From an uncultured Bacteroidales bacterium (GTDB lineage Bacteria > Bacteroidota > Bacteroidia > Bacteroidales > UBA932): DNA of 34,753 nt. The DNA lies in the NCBI GenBank assembly GCA_946406355.1, contig CAMJKI010000016.1, positions 1 to 34,753 on the forward strand, written 5' to 3'. Under the pieces are notes generated by a model that saw only the letters and a program-made list of their open reading frames with translations, did no database searches and had not been told where the DNA came from. Below, piece by piece: positions 28,438-34,753 of this stretch. A program made the translations under genes and the position numbers. How positions within the stretch are numbered: the first letter of the stretch is position 1; every line of letters starts with the position of its first letter.

Positions 28438-29256
28438 TTAATGTTTTAAAGTTTTAATTCTGTAATAGATGCCCACAGCTTCACCCACAGCCAAAGCTGA
28501 AGTTATTCCGATGGCCCAATTGAAAGTGGCAGCCACGAAATTCACAGCCTGTTCTTCCTCCAGGTACACCAGGTTTTCGGACCAGGCAGGAACGGTGGCA
28601 GACATTACAATGCTAAGGATAATGGACAGCAGGAATATGATGCCAAGACCGCCCAGAATCTTGTAACGCTTGAAGCAGATGCCGCAAAGGAGGAAATACA
28701 GGAAGTTGGCCACAAAGCCCACGATCCAAATCCATATCATGGTACCTGCCGAGAAATGAATAAGAGAGCTTCCGGAGATGGCTGCCATTCCGTTCAGCAT
28801 TTCCTGAACACCGTTCACGCCAACGCCCAGTATGGAATTACCCACAGTAGGATCTACCAGGGACAGGATGCTGTCTACCGCGAAGAAAACCACCAGGAAC
28901 ACGACCGGAATAACAATGAGGGTAATCAACAGCATGGAAACGTATTTTTCCAGCTTGGAAGCGGGAACCATGAGCCAGGCGGCACCTTTTCTGGGATCCG
29001 TAAGATAACCGTAAGTGCGGGTCTGGTACAGTTCCAGGACTGTGAAGGCAATCACGAATACGGCTATACGGGCGCCCAGGACGGGACCCTGCCATTTACC
29101 TGTGAAAACCAGGGCCATCAGTACCCACACCATATAAAGCAGCAGTTCCATTCCGCCAATAAACAGGGCCGGCTTGGAGTGGTTTCGCCACATCTGAACA
29201 AGGTCGTACTTGAAATAATTCCAGAATCGGCCGAAATCAAATACTTCGTTTTTCAT
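28438..29256 (-). CDS. ABC transporter membrane protein
   Basis: A 272-aa protein with about six membrane helices: residues 31-51, 60-78, 108-130, 165-195, 200-220 and 240-262 approximately. No conserved catalytic motif is visible. It lies 12 bp after the ABC ATPase gene and 4 bp before the GntR gene, so it is taken as the permease of an ABC-2-like system related to those controlled by YtrA-type regulators. The substrate is unknown; cell-envelope antibiotics or lipids are common for such systems. Confidence 0.78.
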   Translation of the reverse strand: MKNEVFDFGRFWNYFKYDLVQMWRNHSKPALFIGGMELLLYMVWVLMALVFTGKWQGPVLGARIAVFVIAFTVLELYQTRTYGYLTDPRKGAAWLMVPASKLEKYVSMLLITLIVIPVVFLVVFFAVDSILSLVDPTVGNSILGVGVNGVQEMLNGMAAISGSSLIHFSAGTMIWIWIVGFVANFLYFLLCGICFKRYKILGGLGIIFLLSIILSIVMSATVPAWSENLVYLEEEQAVNFVAATFNWAIGITSALAVGEAVGIYYRIKTLKH

Positions 29257-29268
29257 CTTTCTCCTGTT

Positions 29269-30096
29269 TTATTGGTTGAACATGGTTTTCATGAGGTCCT
29301 TGTGCGCGTGCACGGCGTTGAAGAGGGCTTCCAGGTTCACCTTGGATTCCTCGCCGCTGGTGTTGGCATACACCTGGATGGAACCGCCGGGCGTAAATTC
29401 CCGATACAGGGCATCGGCCTTGATTTCGGTACCGTAGTCGAAGAAAACCTTGGAAGAAATTTCCTCCAGCGTGGCGTTCAGCAGCACGTCCTGCTTGTCC
29501 AGAATGATGATAGGGTCTATCACATTCTCCAGGTCACGTACCTGATGGGTAGAAATGATTACGGCCGAATCCTCGGAGGTGTACTTGGTTAAAGCCTTGC
29601 GGAACTGGGCTTTGGAAGGGATGTCCAGGCCGTTGGTAGGTTCGTCCATGTAGTAGTTGCGGGCGTTGCAGGCCAGGGCAAAGGCAATCCAGGTCTTCTT
29701 GAGCTGACCGGCGCTCATGGCATCCATCCTCTGGTCCAGGCTCACTTCGAATTCCTGCAGGATGGTGCAGAACTTGTCCAGATTGAATACGGGCCACAGG
29801 GCGCCGTTTTCGCGGGCGAAGTCCACGGCCTTGGCGTGTACGGGAGCTACCTCGTCCGGAAGATAGAACTGTTCGGCGAGCAGGGAGGGCTCGCGTTTAA
29901 ACGGATCGCGGCCATCTACTTCGATACTCCCCTTCTGGGGCTTCTTCAGGCCGCACAGGAGGGTAAGAAGCGTGGTTTTACCCACACCGTTCTCTCCAAG
30001 CAGCCCGTAGATGCTGCCGCCTTTGACCTCCAGGGAAATGTCCTTCAGGACCTCTGTGGAGCCATAACTGAAGCTTAAATTCTTAACTGAAATCAT
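29269..30096 (-). CDS. ABC transporter ATP-binding protein
   Basis: A 275-aa ATPase. Walker A is GENGVGKT (residues 34-41). The signature motif reads MSAGQLKKTW in place of LSGGQ, Walker B is YYMDEPTNGLD and the switch His is in STHQVRDLE. The last ~70 residues (from EEISSKVFFDYGTEI) form a C-terminal extension. It is the first gene of the four-gene operon, with a clear promoter at 30131-30161 and an operator-like palindrome directly downstream of it. Having GntR third rather than first is less usual for YtrA operons. Confidence 0.9.
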   Translation of the reverse strand: MISVKNLSFSYGSTEVLKDISLEVKGGSIYGLLGENGVGKTTLLTLLCGLKKPQKGSIEVDGRDPFKREPSLLAEQFYLPDEVAPVHAKAVDFARENGALWPVFNLDKFCTILQEFEVSLDQRMDAMSAGQLKKTWIAFALACNARNYYMDEPTNGLDIPSKAQFRKALTKYTSEDSAVIISTHQVRDLENVIDPIIILDKQDVLLNATLEEISSKVFFDYGTEIKADALYREFTPGGSIQVYANTSGEESKVNLEALFNAVHAHKDLMKTMFNQ

Positions 30097-30106
30097 ATCT
30101 TTGCGC

Positions 30107-30128
30107 GTGTATTAGTTTATTAGTACAC
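30107..30128 (-). promoter_or_regulatory. Operator-like palindrome at the ABC operon promoter
   Basis: On the minus strand GTGTACTAATA-AACTAATACAC combines outer inverted arms (GTGTA and TACAC) with a direct repeat of ACTAATA. It abuts the -7 box and covers the likely transcription start, ending 10 bp before the ATPase ATG. This is the expected location and sequence style of a YtrA/GntR operator. Confidence 0.65.
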
Positions 30129-30130
30129 CG

Positions 30131-30161
30131 CAAAGGTAGTAACATTTTTTGAAACTGCAAA
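30131..30161 (-). promoter_or_regulatory. Bacteroidetes promoter of the ABC-GntR-DUF2807 operon
   Basis: On the minus strand TTTG (30161-30158) is followed after exactly 19 nt by TACCTTTG (30138-30131), an ideal match to the Bacteroidetes TTTG-N19-TAnnTTTG consensus. It is the best promoter in the window. Confidence 0.85.
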
Positions 30162-30186
30162 TTTTTTTACAGTTTTTTTAGAATAA

Positions 30187-31113
30187 TTATAAAGTTTTTC
30201 GAATGTTCTCCGCCATTTCGTGCGCGAGACGCGCGCGCGCTTCTTTGGAATACCAGGCAATATGCGGAGAAAGCAGCAGGCGTTCCGGATGCTGCAGGTG
30301 CATCAGGGGGCTGTCGGCAGGCAGCGGCTCCTTCACGTAAACGTCTATGCCGGCGCCCGCTATGAGGCCTTCGTCCAGGGCGCGGGCCAGGTCGGCCTCT
30401 ACCTCTATCCCTCCCCTGCCCGTGTTCACCAGCAGGGCCGTGCGCTTCATCTGACGCAGCTGTTCATAGCCGATGAGCCCGGCCGTACGCTCGTTGTACG
30501 GAGCGTGGATGCTTACCACATCGGCCCTGGCAAGCAGCTCTTCCAGCGATACGGAGGGATAATCCCTGCAATGGGAAGTGCCGGACGTAGAATAATAGAT
30601 AACATCCATGCCAAAAGCTTTGCCGATGGCCGCCACCTTCTGGCCGATGGCTCCCATGCCCACTATACCCAGCATTTTGCCGGAGAGTTCGGTGAAGGGA
30701 TGGGCATAGTCCACATGCACGGGATTCCTGCTGTAGGCTCCGCTGCGCACGAAATCCTGATAATGGAAGGCCCGGCCGGCCAGATTCAGGATGTGCATCC
30801 AGGTAATCTGGGCTACGGAATCCGTGGAATAGGCGGCCACATTGCGCACCGCCACCCCGCGCGCCTCGCACAGGCGTACATCTATATTATTGATGCCGGT
30901 TCCGGCTTCGCACACCAGCTTAAGCCTGGGCGCCGCGTCCAGGAAGGCCTGGTCCACGACAACCTTGTTCACAATGGCCACATCGGCCTCTTTCACGCGC
31001 TCGCGCGCCTCTTCGGCCGTGGAAGAAGGATAGCAGGTAAGCTCCCCCAGAACGGCAATCTCTTCCAGGGAAGCGTCTCCCATGGAAATGGCATCTAAAA
31101 AAACAATCTTCAT
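30187..31113 (-). CDS. D-2-hydroxyacid dehydrogenase (glycerate/hydroxypyruvate type)
   Basis: A 308-aa NAD-dependent oxidoreductase from the ATG at 31113, which has an AAGGA site 7 nt upstream; a TTG six codons earlier is less likely. The Rossmann loop GIVGMGAIGQKV (G152, G154, G157) binds NAD. The catalytic set is Arg in NTGRGG, Glu in VYVKEPLP and His in LLSPHIAWYS. Members reduce 2-keto acids such as hydroxypyruvate or glyoxylate to D-hydroxy acids. Divergent from the unknown gene at 31165. Exact substrate cannot be told from motifs. Confidence 0.88.
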   Translation of the reverse strand: MKIVFLDAISMGDASLEEIAVLGELTCYPSSTAEEARERVKEADVAIVNKVVVDQAFLDAAPRLKLVCEAGTGINNIDVRLCEARGVAVRNVAAYSTDSVAQITWMHILNLAGRAFHYQDFVRSGAYSRNPVHVDYAHPFTELSGKMLGIVGMGAIGQKVAAIGKAFGMDVIYYSTSGTSHCRDYPSVSLEELLARADVVSIHAPYNERTAGLIGYEQLRQMKRTALLVNTGRGGIEVEADLARALDEGLIAGAGIDVYVKEPLPADSPLMHLQHPERLLLSPHIAWYSKEARARLAHEMAENIRKTL

Positions 31114-31164
31114 AAAACGTCCTTTTCGCAAATTTAACTATATTTTGTATATTTACGTCTTGTA

Positions 31165-31695
31165 ATGGCAAATGTACAGGAAATACTGGCCCGGATAGAC
31201 GAGAAGGCGCCCTTCTCCATGGTGGTGGAAGCCTCCGTGCGGGACTATTGCGTGCTGGCCCTCAAGTTTTTGCGGGGGCAGGCCGATTATGCCCGCTACT
31301 TCGAGAGCGTCCTGCCGAATCCTGTGCCTGTGCTGGAAAAGGAGGTATCGGCCCGCCAGCATGCCGCCGAGCGTTACTGCATCCAGCTGTACTCCCCTTC
31401 CGAGGAAGCCCTGCTGGCCGATGCCATTGCCGATCTGGCCTTCGCCCAGTCGCAGCGCGTAACGCTCACAACCCCCGCCACGCCCCAGGCCGACGACCGG
31501 GAACGTGCCTGCGTGTACATCACGGCGGTTTATACCCTCTTTGCCCTGGCCCTGCATCAGCGCACAGACTTTGCCGTTCTTTTCCTGGAAGCCTGGGCCA
31601 ACTTCAACGAATTTGCCAGCGCCCGCACCGTGCGTAAGCACTACGACCGCAGCTGGAACAGCCGCTACGAGTCCCTGTTCTATCCCCTGGGATAA
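31165..31695 (+). CDS. Hypothetical 176-aa protein
   Basis: Not recognised. It starts 51 bp from the divergent dehydrogenase start. The protein is soluble, mostly helical by composition, without signal peptide, Cys cluster or known motif. A moderately hydrophobic stretch, ACVYITAVYTLFALALHQ, lies near residues 112-129. The C-terminus, RTVRKHYDRSWNSRYESLFYPLG, is rich in aromatic and basic residues. Codon use is like its neighbours, and the frame is long and uninterrupted, so it is likely a real gene. It is convergent with icd, with hairpin copy 2 between the two stops. Confidence 0.7.
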   Translation: MANVQEILARIDEKAPFSMVVEASVRDYCVLALKFLRGQADYARYFESVLPNPVPVLEKEVSARQHAAERYCIQLYSPSEEALLADAIADLAFAQSQRVTLTTPATPQADDRERACVYITAVYTLFALALHQRTDFAVLFLEAWANFNEFASARTVRKHYDRSWNSRYESLFYPLG

Positions 31696-31730
31696 AAAAC
31701 CTTATCGGCCAAACAACTAATTATCAATGC

Positions 31731-31797
31731 ATTAAACAAATTGCCCTGTGTATTTCGACACAGGGCAAAAACGTTAAGTTGCTGATAATCAGCACTA
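31731..31797. repeat. Dispersed hairpin element, copy 2 (between the unknown gene and icd)
   Basis: The perfect 11-bp stem TTGCCCTGTGT (31741-31751) and ACACAGGGCAA (31758-31768) has a 6-nt loop. On the minus strand it is preceded by TAGTGCTGATTATCAGCAAC and TTAACG, matching copy 1 at 21153-21220 almost base for base. The TAG of this conserved block is the icd stop codon. With A-rich sequence on one side and T-rich on the other, it probably also serves as a bidirectional terminator between convergent genes. Confidence 0.85.
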
Positions 31798-33006
31798 GGC
31801 ACCCAGGCGGGTAGCCAGGCGTTCGCGGATGGCGCGGAGGAACTCCAGGGAGGTGAGGGCCTTGGGCGTAATGCCTTCCATCAGGTTCACCAGGTCCTTG
31901 GTCACCAGGCCTTCGTTCAGGGTATCAAAGCAGGCTGCCTCCAACTGATCGGCATAGTTCACCAGTTCCGGCAGGTTGTCCAGTTCGCCCCTCTTACGGA
32001 AAGCGCCGCTCCAGGCAAAAATGGTGGCCATGGGGTTGGTGGAAGTTTCTTCACCCTTCAGGTACTTGTAGTAATGGCGGGTAACGGTGCCGTGAGCGGC
32101 CTCGTACTCGTACTTGCCGTCGGGGCTCACCAGCACGGAAGTCATCATGGCCAGGGAGCCGAAGGCGGTGGACACCATGTCGCTCATAACGTCGCCGTCG
32201 TAGTTCTTGCAGGCCCAGATAAAACCGCCTTCAGAGCGCATTACGCGGGCCACAGCGTCGTCAATGAGGGTGTAGAAGTACTCGATGCCGGCGGCCTCGA
32301 AACGCTCCTTGTATTCCTGGAACACTTCCTCGAAAATGGCCTTGAATCGGCCGTCGTACTTCTTGGAGATGGTGTCCTTGGTGGCAAACCAGATGGTCTG
32401 TTTCACCGACAGGGCGTACTGGAAGCAGGAATGGGCAAAGCTGCGGATAGACTTGTCCAGGTTGTGCTGGCCCATCAGCACGCCGGGGCCCTTGAATTCG
32501 TGCACAACCACTTCCTCCTTCTTGCCGGACTCGCCTTCGAATACGAGCTTGGCTACGCCGGGTTCATTCACCTGAAGCTCCACGTCGCGGTAAACGTCGC
32601 CATAGGCATGACGGGCGATGGTGATGGGCTTCTTCCAGAATTTCACGGCCGGGTGGATGCTGGGGATGGTGATGGGTGTACGGAACACGGTGCCGTCCAG
32701 CATGGCACGGATGGTGCCGTTGGGGCTCTTCCACATCTCGTGCAGGTTGTACTCGCTCATGCGCTGCACGTTGGGGGTAATGGTGGCGCACTTCACGGCA
32801 ACGCCGTACTTCTTGGTGGCATTGGCCGAATCTACGGTAACCTGGTCGGAGGTTTTGTCGCGGTAAGGCAGGCCGAGGTCGTAGTATTCCGTCTTCAGGT
32901 CCACGAAGGGCAGAATGAGCTCGTCCTTAATCATTTGCCAGAGGATTCTGGTCATTTCGTCGCCGTCCATTTCTACCAGCGGCGTGGTCATTTTGATCTT
33001 TTCCAT
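31795..33006 (-). CDS. icd: NADP-dependent isocitrate dehydrogenase (eukaryote-like family)
   Basis: A 403-aa TCA-cycle enzyme converting isocitrate to 2-oxoglutarate with NADP. Typical blocks are [43 protein letters not shown] (isocitrate phosphate loop), [37 protein letters not shown] and [10 protein letters not shown] (cofactor loop). The SPNGTIR form and length about 400 aa mark the eukaryotic-type NADP family common in Bacteroidota, not the E. coli type. It lies 4 bp after aconitase. No citrate synthase gene follows; its stop codon sits in hairpin copy 2. Confidence 0.95.
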   Translation of the reverse strand: MEKIKMTTPLVEMDGDEMTRILWQMIKDELILPFVDLKTEYYDLGLPYRDKTSDQVTVDSANATKKYGVAVKCATITPNVQRMSEYNLHEMWKSPNGTIRAMLDGTVFRTPITIPSIHPAVKFWKKPITIARHAYGDVYRDVELQVNEPGVAKLVFEGESGKKEEVVVHEFKGPGVLMGQHNLDKSIRSFAHSCFQYALSVKQTIWFATKDTISKKYDGRFKAIFEEVFQEYKERFEAAGIEYFYTLIDDAVARVMRSEGGFIWACKNYDGDVMSDMVSTAFGSLAMMTSVLVSPDGKYEYEAAHGTVTRHYYKYLKGEETSTNPMATIFAWSGAFRKRGELDNLPELVNYADQLEAACFDTLNEGLVTKDLVNLMEGITPKALTSLEFLRAIRERLATRLGA

Positions 33007-33010
33007 ATTA

Positions 33011-34753
33011 TTATTTGCGATTTTTGTAATAATTCATCAGGCAGCCGTCGGCCAGGATTTCCCGTTCGGCCTCGGTGAGGTTCTGGAAATACAGGTGGAT
33101 GGGCGTGGAGCGACCGTCGCGCGTAATTACGCGGGCGTCGATTTCTTCGGCACCGCCCAGGATGGCGGCGCGGATGCCCGGCACAAACACGTAGTCCCCT
33201 ACCTCATAGTCGAAAGGCGTATCCTTGCCGATGGTGAACGGAACGATACCCCAGTTGATGCAGTTGCTGCGGTAACGCTTGGTGGCGTATTCGTAGCAGA
33301 TATTGGCGTCGCCGCCCAGCACCTTCTGGCAGCTGGCGGCCTGCTCACGGGCACTGCCGTCGCCGGGCTTGTTGGCAAAGACGCAGGAGCCGAAGGAAGT
33401 GCTTTCGGCCGATGTGCCGGCTACCGCCAGGGCCTTCTTAAGATCCTCGGACAGCACGCCGGAGCGGCGGTTACGGTCGTCTTCCTGGATACGCTTGCTG
33501 CGGCCCACGTATTCCGGAACGCGGCGGCTGAGGGCGAATTCGCTCAGCTTCAGCGGATTGGAACGGTAGCTGGAAGTTTCACCGGAAGGAATGAGTTCGT
33601 CGGTGGTGGTAACAGGGTCGTGAATAACGGCGGCCAGTTCCACCAGCATGTTCTCCTGCATGGCGGGCATCACCGGCCAGTCCTTGATGTTGGGACCGTA
33701 GCGGAGCGGCTCCTCGGGCATGGCTTTGCCGAAGCCCTGGTAGATGCGCTTCTCGTAAATGTGGCCGTCAAACTGGTAAGGCTTGTGGTTATCCTCGTAC
33801 TCAATATCCGTGGCAGCGGTAATTACACCGCCGTTGGCTGCCGTTGCGGCAATGCTGCGGGCATCCATCAGGGCCACCATGGAAATCTGCCCGGCGCCGG
33901 GCTTGGAGCCTTCGCGGTTGGGGAAGTTACGGGTAGTGTGACGGATGGACAGACCGTTGTTGGACGGCACGTCGCCGGCGCCGAAGCAAGGGCCGCAGAA
34001 GGCGGGTTTAATCACTACACCGGCCTCCAGGAGCTCTTCGGCAATGTGATTGCGGGTAGTAGCCAGGTACACAGGCGTGCTCTGCGGGTAAGCGCTCATG
34101 GTAAAGTAATCGTTGCCGATAGACTTGCCCTTGAGGATGGTGGCAGCCTCGCTCAGGTTGTCGTAAGTACCGCCCGAGCAGCCGGCGATGATGCCCTGAT
34201 CGGCATACACCTTGCCGCCGCGGATCTTGGACAGCAGGTCCGGATGCACTTTGTCGCCGAAGCGCTTCTTGGTATCTTCCTCGATGGCCTTGAGCACCTT
34301 CTCCGGGTTGGCCTGGAGCTCGTGGATGCTCACGGCGTTGGACGGGTGGTACGGCAGGGCAATCATGCTTTCCTGCGTGCTCAGGTCAATCTTTACCATG
34401 GCATCGTAATACGCTACCTTGCCGGGTTCCAGCTTCTTGAAGGCTTCCGGCCGATTATGCATCCGGAAGTACTTCTGCACTTCTTCGTCAGTGACCCAAA
34501 TGCTTGACAGGCAAGTGGTTTCGGTGGTCATTACATCGATGCCGTTGCGGAAGTCGATGGGCAGATCCTTCACGCCGGGGCCGGCGAATTCCAGCACCTT
34601 GTTCTTCACGAAACCGCTTTCGAAGGTGGCCTTCACCAGGGAAATGGCCACATCGTGCGGGCCGATACCGTGCTTCGGCTTGCCCTCCAGCCACACCAGC
34701 ACCACCTCGGGGGCATTGATGTCCCAGGTGTTCCGGAGGAGCTGCTTCACCAG
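33011..34753 (-). CDS. acnA: Aconitate hydratase, N-terminal part beyond the window
   Basis: The C-terminal 580 residues of aconitase; the frame is open to the right edge, so about 170 residues are probably missing compared with ~750-aa relatives. Iron-sulfur ligands are visible: the first Cys in [11 protein letters not shown] (equivalent to GSCTNSSYED) and the pair in FCGPCFG. The C-terminal swivel-domain substrate block is [18 protein letters not shown], and the usual Arg-containing [10 protein letters not shown] is present. It isomerises citrate to isocitrate, upstream of icd in the same operon with 4 bp between them. Confidence 0.93.
   Translation of the reverse strand: MVKQLLRNTWDINAPEVVLVWLEGKPKHGIGPHDVAISLVKATFESGFVKNKVLEFAGPGVKDLPIDFRNGIDVMTTETTCLSSIWVTDEEVQKYFRMHNRPEAFKKLEPGKVAYYDAMVKIDLSTQESMIALPYHPSNAVSIHELQANPEKVLKAIEEDTKKRFGDKVHPDLLSKIRGGKVYADQGIIAGCSGGTYDNLSEAATILKGKSIGNDYFTMSAYPQSTPVYLATTRNHIAEELLEAGVVIKPAFCGPCFGAGDVPSNNGLSIRHTTRNFPNREGSKPGAGQISMVALMDARSIAATAANGGVITAATDIEYEDNHKPYQFDGHIYEKRIYQGFGKAMPEEPLRYGPNIKDWPVMPAMQENMLVELAAVIHDPVTTTDELIPSGETSSYRSNPLKLSEFALSRRVPEYVGRSKRIQEDDRNRRSGVLSEDLKKALAVAGTSAESTSFGSCVFANKPGDGSAREQAASCQKVLGGDANICYEYATKRYRSNCINWGIVPFTIGKDTPFDYEVGDYVFVPGIRAAILGGAEEIDARVITRDGRSTPIHLYFQNLTEAEREILADGCLMNYYKNRK

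Noticed and set aside
30140..30180. Weak AAACTG/CAGTTT stem with T-rich flanks as terminator of the dehydrogenase gene
   Set aside because: Only six base pairs in a very AT-rich region that overlaps the ABC operon promoter; not distinguishable from chance.
32074..33078. Long plus-strand frames opposite icd and aconitase
   Set aside because: Antisense shadows arising from codon bias; the minus-strand proteins have complete catalytic motifs.

Overview
The window looks like a chromosomal segment of a Bacteroidota bacterium, most likely an uncultured Bacteroidales. The signs are several Bacteroidetes-type promoter boxes (TAnnTTTG, once with a TTTG box exactly 19 nt upstream), an MMPL/acyltransferase/methyltransferase fusion protein, a TGS-domain nucleoside kinase, a eukaryote-like NADP isocitrate dehydrogenase, a deoxyhypusine-synthase-like protein and a DUF2807 lipoprotein. 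It is gene-dense and moderately GC-rich. I see no rRNA, tRNA, CRISPR array or prophage. Taxonomy is inferred from gene content only.

Layout. (1) 1-2650: an edge-truncated OmpA-family protein with a duplicated zinc ribbon, then a REP-associated tyrosine transposase (RAYT) gene flanked on both sides by arrays of hairpin repeats with an exact 52-bp period. (2) 2673-5582: a helix-hairpin-helix/outer-membrane protein gene divergent from hpt and adk. (3) 5765-13322 (+): MMPL exporter, fakA-like kinase, DegV/FakB-like fatty-acid-binding protein, GNAT-like acyltransferase, plsX and an acyl carrier protein, which together form an acyl-phosphate/acyl-ACP module. (4) 13395-15053 (+): nucleoside kinase, convergent with the next block and overlapping it by 4 bp. 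(5) 26140 down to 15050 (-): a tightly packed 13-gene operon of aryl-polyene/flexirubin type. It holds two ACPs, an LpxL-like acyltransferase, two hotdog dehydratases, a ketosynthase plus a Cys-less partner, a small SMR/EamA-like transporter, a LolA-like carrier, a GT2 glycosyltransferase, the MMPL fusion, an alpha/beta hydrolase and a PlsC-like acyltransferase. No ketoreductase or aromatic-starter genes are present. (6) 26286-27254 (+): deoxyhypusine-synthase-like gene. (7) 30096 down to 27409 (-): ABC ATPase, ABC membrane protein, GntR regulator and DUF2807 lipoprotein, with a strong promoter and an abutting operator-like palindrome. (8) 30187-34753: 2-hydroxyacid dehydrogenase, an unknown 176-aa protein, icd and an edge-truncated aconitase.

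The most unusual content is the repeat biology. There are at least twelve copies of a RAYT-linked 31-bp hairpin, in arrays of 5 and 4, one pair and one single copy. A different palindromic element, with a conserved 26-nt loop and compensatory stem changes, sits in frame inside two different genes (the glycosyltransferase and the ketosynthase) in opposite orientations relative to the reading frame. A GC-rich multi-hairpin element lies in frame near the ketosynthase C-terminus and has an intergenic look-alike. An intergenic hairpin element occurs twice, once supplying a start codon and once a stop codon. A 28-bp perfect inverted repeat separates plsX from acp. The in-frame palindromic element and the RAYT/52-bp array are the best candidates for something undescribed.
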